Shown piece by piece: positions 26,297 to 36,197 of a stretch of DNA of 64,000 bases. Positions within the stretch are counted from its first letter, which is position 1. Each line of letters begins with the position of its first letter. Position numbers and translations under genes: made by a program. Source of the stretch: Metasolibacillus fluoroglycofenilyticus. GTDB lineage: Bacteria > Bacillota > Bacilli > Bacillales_A > Planococcaceae. The stretch spans positions 217,398-281,397 of the forward strand of contig NZ_PYWK01000003.1 in the NCBI RefSeq assembly GCF_003049645.1, read 5' to 3'. Under the pieces are notes generated by a model that worked only from the letters and a program-made list of their open reading frames with translations, did no database searches and was not told the DNA's origin.

Positions 26297-26950
26297 TTAT
26301 TCCATATTTTTATGTGAGCCATCGCATGTAGGCATACGCTTGGAATAGCCGCAGACGCAATCGCGCAAACCTTTGCCGTTTAAAATACGCGGCATATTTT
26401 TCTCGATGCGTGCTATCTTCGTTTTTGATTGCTTCGCTTGGGCAAAATGATAAATGTATTCTCTTTGCCTACCTGGCGTTAGTGCCTCAAAAGCCTTTTG
26501 GAAGATGGCATCTTCCTCAAATTTGCTTTGTAGCTCCTCAGGCATTTCGATTTCCGCTTCTTTTTTCACTTCTACTTTTAAGCCTGCCTCTTCAATTTTA
26601 ATGGCTTCGTTAATATATTCCTTTATAGTCTGCTCAAGTGCCTGTATTTCCTGTAAATTTTTAAAGCGAATTTGGCGTGCTGCTTGTACCTTTTCTGTTT
26701 GCTGCACTAAAATACCTGCTGGGTCTGGCAATAATGCCCCTTTATGTAGCAATAGCGCACAATATTCTTTAAAGCCATGGATGAGTACGACATTTTTATT
26801 GCGCTGCGTATAGCACGGATGCATCCATTTGAAATCCTCGGTTAGCCCGCAATCTAACAGCATTCCCCTCAGTGCTTCAAACTCCTCTTTCCATGTGGTC
26901 ACATTGCTTAAAAATTCATCTACCTTTGGATTTAGCTTGCTTTTATTCAT
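26297..26950 (-). CDS. YdeI/OmdA-family protein with C-terminal CDGSH-type motif
   Basis: A 217-residue protein. Residues about 5-120 are the DUF1801-like domain (DFKWMHPCYT, VVLIHGFKEYCALLLHKGALL, then ARQIRF), and about 135-195 the YdeI helical region (AFEALTPGRQREYI, AKQSKTKIARIEKNM) found in B. subtilis YdeI and in OmdA-type bacteriocin-protection proteins. The final 20 residues add CVCGYSKRMPTCDGSH, which fits the CDGSH pattern C-x-C-x2-S-x3-P-x-C-D-G-S-H that binds a [2Fe-2S] cluster. The tail suggests a cluster-binding or redox role; whether it holds a cluster with only one motif is unknown. GAGGTG precedes the ATG. Confidence 0.8.
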   Translation of the reverse strand: MNKSKLNPKVDEFLSNVTTWKEEFEALRGMLLDCGLTEDFKWMHPCYTQRNKNVVLIHGFKEYCALLLHKGALLPDPAGILVQQTEKVQAARQIRFKNLQEIQALEQTIKEYINEAIKIEEAGLKVEVKKEAEIEMPEELQSKFEEDAIFQKAFEALTPGRQREYIYHFAQAKQSKTKIARIEKNMPRILNGKGLRDCVCGYSKRMPTCDGSHKNME

Positions 26951-27165
26951 TTATTAACACCTCACAAAAATATTATTTAAACCTCAATATGTTTTCTTTA
27001 AATAGGGATTTCCGAAAATAGGAAATTACAATTCTTTATAATTGATTTACAATTTCGTTAGGAATAAAGATAGTATTCTTATTATATTATAGATAAAATT
27101 AAACTAGTTAGCACATGATGCATAAGGTTATTTACCTGTATTTTTACATAAAAGGGGGATATTTC

Positions 27166-29199
27166 ATGAATCAGCTATTCAAAAATCTTAAAATTCGTTC
27201 TAAAGTAAGTGTTATCATTTTTATTACTGTTGTGTTTCTTTTAATCATAGCAGCCCTTAATTATATGAATAGCTCTGCTAATATGGAGCGTGCTGTTCAT
27301 AATGAAATGTCATTAACACTTGATAAAACAGCCGAGTCAGTATTAACGAAGCTGAACCTGCACTCGCAAATGATGCTAAGCACCAAATCTTCCTTTGAAG
27401 CTAAAAGTGAATTCATGACAAGAGAAGAAGCAAAAAAGTATTTTGAAAAAGTGCTACCAATTAATCAGGAAACATTTGGAATGGGCATCTGGTTTAATAC
27501 AAATATTTTAAATGAGTATTTCGGGCCGTATGCTTATAAAGAAGGAAATGAAATCGTCTATACAACTGTTTATGAAGATGCCGATTACGATTATCCTTCA
27601 ACAGACTGGTATCAACTAGGGCTTGATTCTAGCGATGTTGTTTGGACAACTCCTTATTTTGACGAAGCACTTCAGCAAACATTTATTACAGCGGCTGTGC
27701 AAATAACAAGAAATTCAGTGCCTATTGGTGTTATATCAGGCGACTACGTACTAAACTCTATTCAAGAAATTGTTTCTGACGTCAAAATAGGCGATAGTGG
27801 CTATGCATTTTTGGTAGACTCAGACGGCTTATTTTTAACGCATCCTGATATAAACAAAGTAAACTCAACAACTATAGAGGAATATTTATCCATATCAGTA
27901 GAACAAATCACTCAGGAGGACGGTTCCTTTACCGCTGAAATAGACGGAGAGTCCTATATAGTTCACTATCAAAAAATTGCTGGTATGCCATGGAAAGTAG
28001 TGTTAATAGCATCAGTAGCAGAAATGTACGCCCCATTACAAAAATCTTTAACGCAACAAATATTAATTAGTGGCCTTTTATTATTATTAATTGTCGCAAC
28101 TATGACTATAATTAATAAATATATTACAAATGGAATTGACAGAATAAACAATCAACTAGGGGTCTTATCTACTGGAGACTTAACAAAACATGTAGTTGTT
28201 GATTCTAAAGACGAATTTGGGGAAATGGCCACTTCCTATAATACAACAATAGATTCTCTCAATCATATTATGAACAATATTCACTATAGCTCCGAAACTG
28301 TTGCGGCTACTTCAGAGCAGCTAACCGCTAGCGTCAGCGAAGTACATACTTCTATAACGAGTGTAGCAACATCAATGACAGAAATGACGGAAAATAGTGC
28401 AAATCAGTATGAAATGAACGAGTTATTGAATAAGCTAACAGTGAATATTACAGAAAATATGGAGAAGTTTTCAGAAACTTTACAAACGGTTGTAGAAAGC
28501 TCCTTATCAACGGTAAAAGCCGCAACAAATGGCGCTTCACAAGTACATGATTTTATTTCTGAAATAACCCATCTTCATGGGCAAGTCGAAGCAAGTGCTG
28601 AGCTAATTGTCAATTTAAAAGACGAGTCTCAAAAAATCGAAATGATGAGCACACTTATTTCATCAATTGCTGACCAAACGAATTTATTGTCCTTAAATGC
28701 CGCGATAGAAGCTGCAAGAGCTGGAGAATCAGGCAAAGGCTTTGCCGTAGTTGCAGGAGAAGTAAAAAAACTAGCTGAACAAACTGGTGATACATCTAAT
28801 GAAATTGCGGCAATGGTGCGAAAAATTCAAACAGAAATAGCATCAGCCGTTGCTATGATGGGGAAAAGCAAAGAAATTGCTGAATCAGGCATTGTGTCTG
28901 TACAACAAACAGGCATAATTTTCGAAGACATTGAAGCGTCTATCAATAACTTAAAACAAATGATTGATGTAACGAATAAACATACTGCACAGGTATTTTC
29001 TGAACTACAGGCTATTGCCTCCATCGTTAACGATTTACGAGCGCAATCAGCTACTACAAATGAGCATACACTCAGTATATCAGCTATCACCGAAGAGCAA
29101 TCAGCAACAATGGCTGAGATGGCCGATGCATCTGAGCAATTAGCGCAGCTAGCCCAAACACTACAGCTAGAAGTAGCTCGTTTTCAAACAGCAAAATAG
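27166..29199 (+). CDS. Methyl-accepting chemotaxis protein with dCACHE-type sensor
   Basis: A 677-residue transmembrane receptor. First helix about residues 15-35, then an extracellular double-CACHE-like sensor ([49 protein letters not shown]), second helix about 290-315, a HAMP segment ([16 protein letters not shown]), and the coiled-coil signalling domain with hairpin tip [20 protein letters not shown]. The dCACHE type usually binds amino acids or small carboxylates. AAAGGGGGAT lies upstream of the ATG at 27166. It stands alone; the dispersed repeat follows. It has no visible C-terminal pentapeptide for CheR docking. Confidence 0.9.
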   Translation: MNQLFKNLKIRSKVSVIIFITVVFLLIIAALNYMNSSANMERAVHNEMSLTLDKTAESVLTKLNLHSQMMLSTKSSFEAKSEFMTREEAKKYFEKVLPINQETFGMGIWFNTNILNEYFGPYAYKEGNEIVYTTVYEDADYDYPSTDWYQLGLDSSDVVWTTPYFDEALQQTFITAAVQITRNSVPIGVISGDYVLNSIQEIVSDVKIGDSGYAFLVDSDGLFLTHPDINKVNSTTIEEYLSISVEQITQEDGSFTAEIDGESYIVHYQKIAGMPWKVVLIASVAEMYAPLQKSLTQQILISGLLLLLIVATMTIINKYITNGIDRINNQLGVLSTGDLTKHVVVDSKDEFGEMATSYNTTIDSLNHIMNNIHYSSETVAATSEQLTASVSEVHTSITSVATSMTEMTENSANQYEMNELLNKLTVNITENMEKFSETLQTVVESSLSTVKAATNGASQVHDFISEITHLHGQVEASAELIVNLKDESQKIEMMSTLISSIADQTNLLSLNAAIEAARAGESGKGFAVVAGEVKKLAEQTGDTSNEIAAMVRKIQTEIASAVAMMGKSKEIAESGIVSVQQTGIIFEDIEASINNLKQMIDVTNKHTAQVFSELQAIASIVNDLRAQSATTNEHTLSISAITEEQSATMAEMADASEQLAQLAQTLQLEVARFQTAK

Positions 29200-29255
29200 A
29201 AGAGGACTTCCCCTATGAATTAATCTTTGAAGCTTCCTCCACAATATTAATAGGG

Positions 29256-29458
29256 GGTTGTCCGAAAAGTCATTTTGTTTTGACACCGAATTGAAATCAA
29301 TGTTTTCATCGCTTCCCTTTTACTGAAGGATAACGCTGCTAAAGTCAATGTTCATCACCTTTTTAAAAGAGGCGTTCTCTGTTTATAGGAATCAACATTT
29401 TGCGAAACCTCATCGCTACTGTCCAAAATGCCGGCTATGCACGGCTTTTTGGACAGCC
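29256..29458. repeat. Dispersed ~204-bp repeat, copy 2
   Basis: Complete copy, starting GGTTGTCCGAAAAGTC and ending GGCTTTTTGGACAGCC; these ends are inverted repeats of each other with few mismatches. It sits between two convergent chemoreceptor genes and probably also terminates them. Confidence 0.85.
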
Positions 29459-29483
29459 TCTTTTCAATGAATACTTCATCTTC

Positions 29484-31169
29484 TTACACTTTAAATCTTT
29501 GAATTTGTGCTTGCAAATCCTGCGCATTATCACTTAAGTTCACTGCTACACCACTTACTTCTTCCATAGTGGCAGCCTGCTCCTGCATAGCTGCTACTAC
29601 CATATCAATATCAGTAGCGGACTCTATCGCATTCGTGGCAATCTCATTTACAGATGCCGACACCTGCTCTGCACTTGCTGATAATTGCTCGGAAGTAGCT
29701 GAAATATCTTCAATCTGCTCTGTCATATTCGTTACTGCTTCCTCAATTGCGTGGAATGCTTGTCCCGCCTGATTGATAATTTCAACCCCATCCTTAACAG
29801 ATAGAAGTGAATGATTTACGGCAGCTTCAACACTGCCTGTATCAGATTGAATTTCTGTTGTTAATGTAACAATTGTATTGGCAGAACTTTTTGACTCCTC
29901 TGCAAGCTTACGCACTTCATCTGCTACAACTGCAAAGCCTTTCCCATGCTCCCCTGCGCGCGCAGCTTCAATTGCGGCATTTAATGCAAGTAAATTTGTT
30001 TGCTCTGTAATATCTGTAATGACTTTTGTCATTTGGCTAATTTCTTCTGTTTGCTTCGATAGCTTTTGTACAAGCTCATTTACTTCTGTTGTAGAACTAT
30101 TAATCATTTCCATTTGCTGCTTCGCTTTATTAATAATGACGCTACCATTTGTAGCTGTTGCACTTGCATCTACAGAGCTTGTCTGCAAGTCCTGCGCGGC
30201 TTCAGCGATGCGTTGTACACCAACAGCCGTCTCTTCCATTGCTTTTGCGCTTTCATTTGCAGCATTAGAAGCTGTTCGTGTGATTTCAGCGGTATTTGAT
30301 GCACGATTTGTCACATCTGTAGTTGTTGCGGTCACTTCCTCTGTACTCGCCGAGAGTTGCTCTGCTGCTGCACTTAATTGCTCCGAGTTGGATTGTACAT
30401 TGCCAAGCAGACCTTTCAAATTATCCTTCATTAAATTGAAGGCTGTGGCAAGCTGACCAATCTCATCCTTCGTTTGTACTGGAATATCTGGCTCCGTTAA
30501 ATCCCCTTGTGCAATTACATTTGTCGATTCAACTATTCTTACTAACGGTTTTGTTATAGCTCGCTTAACGAAAATAACAAGACCGATAGCAATTAATACT
30601 GCTACAATGACTAAAATAATCGAAGTAGTTTTAGCAATGGTAATTGCTGTTGCCGACTGCTTTGAGATTTCATTCAACTTCCCATCTTGATATACCACCA
30701 TTTGATCTGCAATGTTTAAAATTTCTGTGTTAATTGTCTGTAACTCATTATTTACAATATCTTGAGCTTTACTAATATGACGAGCTTTAATAGTAGCTAA
30801 AAATGTTTCAGCAGTAGCATTAAATTGCTCAACTTTTTCCTGCATATTTTTATGATGATTTATCATCGTGTCGGTTTTGAATAAACCTGATAGCTCATCC
30901 ATTTTATCTTGTAATAATTGCTGATTCGCAAAAAATTTCTCTTCATTTTCCTTCGTAGCTTTTAATGCGATAGCACGTACATAAGCCCCTTGCGCAGCTA
31001 TGCCGAAACGTATATCATCAACAATGCGAATTTGGACAACTCGATTTTCAAGCGCCTCTTCCATCTTCTTATCAACATTACTAATATTTATTAATCCTGA
31101 TATTACTATAATAAAAAGTAAAAAAATTATTGAGAAAAATACGATATTTAACTTCTTACCAACACTCAT
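29484..31169 (-). CDS. Methyl-accepting chemotaxis protein with four-helix-bundle sensor
   Basis: A 561-residue receptor. Helix one is about residues 8-30, followed by a helical extracellular domain of about 150 residues rich in Gln/Glu/Lys (4HB_MCP type), helix two near 180-205, HAMP ([25 protein letters not shown]), and the signalling coiled coil with [20 protein letters not shown] and [26 protein letters not shown] precedes the ATG. Convergent with the dCACHE receptor, the repeat copy lying between. Ligand unknown. Confidence 0.9.
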   Translation of the reverse strand: MSVGKKLNIVFFSIIFLLFIIVISGLINISNVDKKMEEALENRVVQIRIVDDIRFGIAAQGAYVRAIALKATKENEEKFFANQQLLQDKMDELSGLFKTDTMINHHKNMQEKVEQFNATAETFLATIKARHISKAQDIVNNELQTINTEILNIADQMVVYQDGKLNEISKQSATAITIAKTTSIILVIVAVLIAIGLVIFVKRAITKPLVRIVESTNVIAQGDLTEPDIPVQTKDEIGQLATAFNLMKDNLKGLLGNVQSNSEQLSAAAEQLSASTEEVTATTTDVTNRASNTAEITRTASNAANESAKAMEETAVGVQRIAEAAQDLQTSSVDASATATNGSVIINKAKQQMEMINSSTTEVNELVQKLSKQTEEISQMTKVITDITEQTNLLALNAAIEAARAGEHGKGFAVVADEVRKLAEESKSSANTIVTLTTEIQSDTGSVEAAVNHSLLSVKDGVEIINQAGQAFHAIEEAVTNMTEQIEDISATSEQLSASAEQVSASVNEIATNAIESATDIDMVVAAMQEQAATMEEVSGVAVNLSDNAQDLQAQIQRFKV

Positions 31170-31509
31170 TTTCTTCCTCCTTCACAGTATTAACCTTCTA
31201 TATTATGCCAACCATTTATATGTTGTGCAATAATGCATTCGTATGAGAAGATTTAGCTCACATTACACCTCTCATTATTACGGACCTATATAATAGATAA
31301 AATTTTCCTAATATAAGGTTTTTAAGACCTCTACTGCAACTTCTAAAACACATTCATTTTCTCCAATAAGCCTATCTTAATTCGATACTTTATATAAAAT
31401 CAGAATTCATTTTTCACCTATACTTCGCGTATGCTTTATGCTATAATACACTCCGTCACTTCAACGCGTTGCAGTGAAAGAGTAAACATCTTAGAGGAGG
31501 CTTCTTATA
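31170..31509. other. Intergenic region between MCP and nhaC
   Basis: AT-rich 340 bp between divergent genes. I see no reading frame with a ribosome site except those of the flanking genes, and no clear riboswitch. TATAAT-like boxes near 31287 and the AGAGGAGG site of nhaC at about 31493 are the only signals. Confidence 0.4.
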
Positions 31510-32883
31510 TTGCGTACAGAAATGAAAGTAGCTCCCTCATTTTGGGAAGCGGTTATAATCGTTTTAGCAATTATCGGTATTATGAGTGCGAGTATTATTC
31601 AATTTGGCGCACCACCACATATCCCGATTCTTATCATTATCACTTTATTAATTATATATGGCTTATTAAAAAAGGTGCGGTTCCAACAGCTTCAGCAAGG
31701 AATGGTAAACAGCGCTCAATCTGGTCTAGCTGCCGTTTTTATTTTCTTTTTAATCGGTGTACTCATTAGTAGCTGGATAATTAGCGGGACGATTCCTACA
31801 TTGATTTATTACGGTTTTTCTACTGTAACACCTAGCTTTTTCTTTGCTATTGTCTTTGTTATTACATGTATTGTTGGCATCACAATTGGTAGCTCATTAA
31901 CGACTGTTGCTACAGTCGGTGTTGCGTTTATTAGCATGGCGAGTACGATGGATTTATCACTTGCGCTAACAGCAGGCGCTATCGTATCAGGTGCATTTTT
32001 CGGTGATAAAATGTCACCACTTTCCGATACGACGAATTTAGCATCTAGCATTGTTGGCATCGATTTATTTGAACATATTAAAAACATGGCATGGACAACT
32101 GTGCCAGCATTTATTATTTCTATCATTGCTTACGCACTTCTATCACCAAAGCGTACAACGGCATCTCTTGAAAGTATCGAAGCTTTTCAAACGACACTAT
32201 TCGCAACAAACTTAGTGCATTGGTATGCATTATTACCGCTTGTACTACTAGTTATTTTGTCTATAAAAAAGATACCCGCATTGCTAACATTAGCGATAGG
32301 CTCTATATTTGGTATCGCGCTATCTTTTCTACACGACACACTTTCAATGGCTGCGATATTAGATATTCTATTTAACGGCTACACATCCAATACATTAAAT
32401 GAGGATGTTAATACGTTGCTCAGTCGTGGCGGTATTGCGAGCATGTTTTTCACTATTACATTAGTATTGCTAGCATTAAGTATGGGTGGTTTATTATTTA
32501 CGCTTGGTATTATCCAAAGTATTTTCGCTAAAATTGAATCCACACTCACAACAGCACGCTCCGTTATTACAGGTACTGCAATTACAGGTGTTGGCGTCAA
32601 CACTTTAGTCGGTGAGCAATATTTAGCTATTTTACTGACGGGTGAAACTTTCCGGGACCAATATAAAAAAGTCGGTCTTGCACCAAAAAACTTAGCTCGC
32701 GCAATAGAGGATGCTGGCACAGTCGTCAACCCACTCATACCATGGAGTGTTTGTGGCATCTTTATTACAGATGTGCTGGGCGTCTCAACCGTTGATTATT
32801 TCCCATTTGCCTTCTTCTGCTTGCTTGGACCAATTCTAACGATTTTCTTCGCTTGGAGCGGGAGAACATTGTCAAAGATTTAA
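31510..32883 (+). CDS. nhaC: NhaC-family Na+/H+ antiporter
   Basis: A 457-residue polytopic membrane protein with about eleven or twelve helices. Segments GITIGSSLTTVATVGVAF, GAIVSGAFFGDKMSPLSDTT and the later AIEDAGTVVNPLIPW are characteristic of NhaC, which expels sodium in exchange for protons or, in some members, swaps malate and lactate (MleN). The start is a TTG at 31510 placed nine bases after AGAGGAGG; the ATG at 31522 is the fallback. It is a single gene with its own terminator. Substrate choice between Na+/H+ and malate exchange cannot be settled from sequence. Confidence 0.85.
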   Translation: MRTEMKVAPSFWEAVIIVLAIIGIMSASIIQFGAPPHIPILIIITLLIIYGLLKKVRFQQLQQGMVNSAQSGLAAVFIFFLIGVLISSWIISGTIPTLIYYGFSTVTPSFFFAIVFVITCIVGITIGSSLTTVATVGVAFISMASTMDLSLALTAGAIVSGAFFGDKMSPLSDTTNLASSIVGIDLFEHIKNMAWTTVPAFIISIIAYALLSPKRTTASLESIEAFQTTLFATNLVHWYALLPLVLLVILSIKKIPALLTLAIGSIFGIALSFLHDTLSMAAILDILFNGYTSNTLNEDVNTLLSRGGIASMFFTITLVLLALSMGGLLFTLGIIQSIFAKIESTLTTARSVITGTAITGVGVNTLVGEQYLAILLTGETFRDQYKKVGLAPKNLARAIEDAGTVVNPLIPWSVCGIFITDVLGVSTVDYFPFAFFCLLGPILTIFFAWSGRTLSKI

Positions 32884-32953
32884 TTGAATCGTTTTCAATG
32901 CCACTTTAAGTCCAATTGTTTCTATCGCTGAAGCAAATAGCCCAATTTATCGT

Positions 32954-33004
32954 AAAAGTACAGTTATCCAGAAAATGTCGCACTTTCTGAACAACTGTAC
33001 TTTT
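32954..33004 (+). terminator. Terminator after nhaC
   Basis: AAAAGTACAGTT pairs with AACTGTACTTTT, with a further AGAAA/TTTCT inner pairing, followed by AATTATTTTT. Confidence 0.8.
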
Positions 33005-33015
33005 AATTATTTTTG

Positions 33016-33157
33016 GGTTGTCTGAAAAGCCCATTTTATTTTGACACCGCATTGAAATAAAGGGTTGCATCGCTCCACCTTTACAGCAGGGTAACACTGC
33101 TAAAGCTAGTGTTCATCGCATTTTTAAAAGACTCCCTCTCTATTTAGTTTAATCAAC
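33016..33157. repeat. Dispersed repeat copy 3, left half
   Basis: Starts GGTTGTCTGAAAAGCCC and follows copies 1 and 2 through TTGACACCGCATTGAAATAA to AATCAAC at 33151-33157, where homology stops. The matching right half reappears at 34065-34133. The stop codon of the small gene at 33149 lies inside this half. Confidence 0.75.
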
Positions 33158-33529
33158 AGGATAATAGAGCTCTTTTCGTGAGCATACATCTTTATGACGT
33201 AATTCCTCTCCCTTAAATCGAATCCAAATTTCATCATCTGCCATGACACCATGCGTTTTACGCACAATGCCCCAGCGATTGTACGCTTGCATACCTAGAC
33301 TTTCAAGTAGTTCAGCAGCATTCGCACGTGTTGGTGGGAACGTTCGCCATTTGAGCCACTTTTCAAGCTCTTCTAATGTGATATGTCCCTCCATATTCGG
33401 TGAAAATTGCTTGTTGAAATCACTTATATAGTTCACAACATAAGGCGCTCCGCCATTTGAAGGCTTCAAATCGACGGTTGCAATCATGTCATCCATCCAC
33501 ATGATATCAAACTTCATATAATCAATCAT
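33149..33529 (-). CDS. Small partner protein of a HipA-like kinase locus
   Basis: A 126-residue protein that looks intact. It contains LEELEKWLKWRTFPPTRANA and GMQAYNRWGIVRKTHGVMAD followed by DEIWIRF. This pattern (RTRAN ... LG ... YDP-like ... THGVMxDDxxWIRF) I recognise from small proteins encoded beside HipA-like kinases in Firmicutes; whether it is antitoxin, activator or target is not established as far as I know. The ATG at 33529 follows GGAAGTGG. Its kinase neighbour upstream is decayed, so this gene may be an orphan survivor. The coding end runs into the left half of the dispersed repeat. Confidence 0.6.
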   Translation of the reverse strand: MIDYMKFDIMWMDDMIATVDLKPSNGGAPYVVNYISDFNKQFSPNMEGHITLEELEKWLKWRTFPPTRANAAELLESLGMQAYNRWGIVRKTHGVMADDEIWIRFKGEELRHKDVCSRKELYYPVD

Positions 33530-33985
33530 GTGTGCCACTTCCTTCCACAAATAAATGTTTGAAGCTAGGATCTTTTAGTTGTGAGTGAAGTACTTGCTTC
33601 GCACGTCCAAAATCCATAGTGTTTGATTCGACAGCTTCTAAAAGTGCCTGTTTATTGATAAAGGCTGGTCCTGTATAAAGGCTAAGCTGCTTTGAAAAAC
33701 TTGAATTGAACGGCTTTGCTTTTACTTTACGTTTTAAAATCGATAATGGCTTACTAGGCGTGTAGTCCTTTTCACCAGATAATAAACTTAATCCATTTGT
33801 TGTAACGTAGAGTGAGCCAGTACAAGTGAAGCCAGTACTTCTGCTTGCCCTTCGTATCCTCGTGTATTTTGTTTGACCCATTTGTCACCGACACGCGATT
33901 TCGATTGGTCGCCTTTACTAGATGTACTAATAATGCGTACAGCATCAGCAGGGATATAAATGGTTTCCATAACTCTCACGTCCAT
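33522..33985 (-). pseudogene. HipA-like kinase, internally deleted and frameshifted
   Basis: Two pieces in different frames. The N-terminal piece (33985 to 33788) reads METIYIPADAVRII then WVKQNTRGYEGQAEVLASLV, the opening of HipA-like kinases of this group. The C-terminal piece (from about 33842 to 33522) reads NGLSLLSGEKDY and LKRKVKAKPFNSSFSKQL, matching the segment after the catalytic FDNG-type motif and the C-terminal tail. The roughly 100 residues between, including the kinase core, are missing, and the two pieces are in different frames. It cannot be an active kinase. The partner gene overlaps its end. Confidence 0.6.
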
Positions 33986-34064
33986 TTTAGTTTGAGTTTC
34001 CTCTATTATATAAGGAGTGGATAGTCTTTTCATTAGAAAGCTGCTGAGACGAATCGAGAAGGCT

Positions 34065-34133
34065 ATTTTATGACCTATCAGCCTGAGCATGAGGCTGTCC
34101 CAAATGCAGGCTATACACGGCTTTTAGATAGTC
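34065..34133. repeat. Dispersed repeat copy 3, right half
   Basis: Resumes the repeat where the left half (ending 33157) broke off: ATTTTATGACC, then GCTGTCCCAAATGCAGGCTATACACGGC and the end CTTTTAGATAGTC. It is the most diverged of the copies. About 905 bp containing the HipA-like locus separate the halves. Confidence 0.65.
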
Positions 34134-34239
34134 TCTTTAGACAAATAATGATTCCAAAACAATCTTTACAAAAGCTTCACATAGTAATAATAAATAACAG
34201 GTACACTAAAGCTATTAATAATTAAAGAGGTGCCTTTTT

Positions 34240-35073
34240 TTGAATTTATTTTCCATGCAACAAGTACTATTTTCATATATACGAAGCACACATACGAAAC
34301 GTGAAGAGGAACTACTATATTATAAAAAATTATTTGCACTAACAAAAATAATGGAGGAAAATCAGATCAATACTTTTTTCCAACCAATTATGGATTTACA
34401 AACAACAGAAACTTTCGCCTTTGAAGCGCTAAACCGTCCAAGCTCTACGAACGTATTCCCTTCCGCAGATGCTTTCTTTGAATTTATCGGACAAACAGAT
34501 AGAGTATTTGATTTTGAATGCTTTTGCCGCAATTTAACATTAAAAAGGTTCAAAAGTCGTTTGCCTGATAATGAAGATTACACTTTATTTATAAATATTC
34601 ATCCATCCGTTTTACTTGATAAAACCTATCAAAGCGGAGAAACGCTTAAGCTCGTGACATCATTAGGTATTTCACCAAATCAAGTTGTCTTTGAATTGAC
34701 AGAAAGAAGTGCCGTAACGGATTTCGTTGAATTCGAACGTGTGCTTTCGAATTACCGAGCACAAGGATTTCGCATCGCTATTGATGATGTCGGCTCTGGC
34801 TATAATAGCTTAAAGACCCTTGTTTACTTGAAGCCCGAATTTATTAAAGTGGATGGTTCGCTTGTACGGTTTATTGACCATCATAAAGAGCAGCAGCAAT
34901 TATTTAAAATGCTTATGATGTATGTGCAGGAGTTAGATACTAAAATTATTGCAGAAGGAGTTGAACGGCTTGAAGAGCTAGAGTTTCTTCAAGAGATTGG
35001 CGTACATTATGCACAAGGCTATGCATTAGGTAGGCCAAATCATGAAATTTTACAAGCCAAAAAGCCAATGTGA
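34240..35073 (+). CDS. EAL-domain cyclic di-GMP phosphodiesterase
   Basis: A 277-residue soluble protein that is essentially one EAL domain. The key motif is FEALNR near residue 62, followed by FINIHPSVL (Asn), FELTERS (Glu), IAIDDVGSGYNSL (double Asp), FIKVDGSLV (Lys), IAEGVE and the terminal QGYALGRP. All residues needed for metal binding and hydrolysis of c-di-GMP are present. The start is a TTG at 34240 after AGAGGTG; an ATG at 34255 is the alternative. It is followed 13 bp later by a CBS-GGDEF gene; the pair looks like the EAL-CBS-GGDEF proteins of other bacteria cut in two. Confidence 0.87.
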   Translation: MNLFSMQQVLFSYIRSTHTKREEELLYYKKLFALTKIMEENQINTFFQPIMDLQTTETFAFEALNRPSSTNVFPSADAFFEFIGQTDRVFDFECFCRNLTLKRFKSRLPDNEDYTLFINIHPSVLLDKTYQSGETLKLVTSLGISPNQVVFELTERSAVTDFVEFERVLSNYRAQGFRIAIDDVGSGYNSLKTLVYLKPEFIKVDGSLVRFIDHHKEQQQLFKMLMMYVQELDTKIIAEGVERLEELEFLQEIGVHYAQGYALGRPNHEILQAKKPM

Positions 35074-35086
35074 AAGGAAGTTGTAA

Positions 35087-36043
35087 ATGGTTTATATAGG
35101 AGAAATGGCTGAGCAAATTATGAGTGTTGAGCCGACGAATAAAAACAAAATAATCGATCAGCATTTTACAAAAGACCAGACATTGCGCGGATTAGTTGTT
35201 ACAGATAAACGTGTACCTATTGCATACATTTCAAGGACACATTTTTACGAAAAAATTGGCACTTTATACGGATACAATTTATATATGGGGAGAGAGAGCA
35301 AACTGATTGCAAAATCGACCCCATTAATCGTGGATTTTTATAAGCCTATTATGGATGTCAGCACACTCGCTATGGCACGTAGCCCGGAAGATTTATATGA
35401 TGATATTATCGTTACAAAAGACGGCAATTATTTAGGCGTTGTCAGCATACGAACATTACTGTTAAAGCTCGTTGATATTCAAGTAGAATTTGCTAGCTTA
35501 CTTAACCCATTAAGCCATCTTCCCGGCAATCAATTAATAGATGAGAAACTAAATGAAATATTGAATTACGAACAGTATAGCATTCTCTATTTTGACATCG
35601 ACCATTTTAAAATGTACAACGATGTATATGGTTTTAAAAAAGGAGACGAGGTGTTGTTATTTATAACCGATTTGTTGAAGCAATACGTCTTGCCAACAAA
35701 CGGTTTTTTAGGGCATATAGGTGGCGATGACTTTGTAGCTATTTGCACAGATTACGATATCGAAGAAATGTGTGCACGCATTATTTCAGATTTCGACCAA
35801 CAAATTATTCACTTTTATGACCAACACCATTTTACAGATGATGCGTTTTCTGTTACAAATCGCTCTGGTGAACGAGTCCCGTTTCAAATAAGCACATTAT
35901 CCATCGCCGTTGTCAATAATCGCTTCACAAAATATGAATTCGCTGATGCACTGTCCGATGCCGTTGCAAAAGTGAAAAGTGAATGTAAGAAATTTCAAGG
36001 TAGTTGCTATATTGTAAATGGACATGTTTTACAAAGCAACTAA
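35087..36043 (+). CDS. CBS pair plus GGDEF-domain protein
   Basis: A 318-residue soluble protein. Residues about 10-130 hold two CBS-like motifs (LRGLVVTDKRVPIAYISR; DDIIVTKDGNYLGVVSIRTLL), which in other proteins bind adenine nucleotides. Residues about 140-310 are a GGDEF domain (NPLSHLPGNQLI, YFDIDHFKMYNDVYGFKKGDE) with active site GGDDF in place of GG(D/E)EF; it may be weakly active or a sensor. AAAGGAAG lies before the ATG at 35087. Translated right after the EAL protein, it may form a complex with it, joining synthesis, breakdown and nucleotide sensing of c-di-GMP. Confidence 0.85.
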   Translation: MVYIGEMAEQIMSVEPTNKNKIIDQHFTKDQTLRGLVVTDKRVPIAYISRTHFYEKIGTLYGYNLYMGRESKLIAKSTPLIVDFYKPIMDVSTLAMARSPEDLYDDIIVTKDGNYLGVVSIRTLLLKLVDIQVEFASLLNPLSHLPGNQLIDEKLNEILNYEQYSILYFDIDHFKMYNDVYGFKKGDEVLLFITDLLKQYVLPTNGFLGHIGGDDFVAICTDYDIEEMCARIISDFDQQIIHFYDQHHFTDDAFSVTNRSGERVPFQISTLSIAVVNNRFTKYEFADALSDAVAKVKSECKKFQGSCYIVNGHVLQSN

Positions 36044-36103
36044 CCTCCAAAGAAATTTATTCCTAAATGTAGTGGTTGGATTTCTGTTGCAATCTTTAAA
36101 CAT

Positions 36104-36162
36104 AAGGACACTTCTTTCTGATAAGATATCAATATTTTATGAGAAAGAAGTGTCCTTTTTTA
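36104..36162 (+). terminator. Terminator after the EAL/CBS-GGDEF pair
   Basis: AAGGACACTTCTTTCT pairs with AGAAAGAAGTGTCCTT across a 22-base loop, then a T run. Confidence 0.85.
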
Positions 36163-36197
36163 ATGGTATAGCCATCTTCGTAATAACCGCGTATAAT

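Noticed and set aside
29878..30456. Plus-strand open frame of 192 codons opposite the chemoreceptor
   Set aside because: Low-complexity Ala/Ser/Val/Cys product typical of the antisense of a coiled-coil MCP gene; no ribosome site.
31170..31509. Riboswitch upstream of nhaC
   Set aside because: I could not find conserved riboswitch motifs or a leader terminator; only a promoter-like stretch.
32379..32759. Minus-strand open frame of 126 codons opposite nhaC
   Set aside because: Antisense shadow of a well-supported membrane transporter gene, no start signals.
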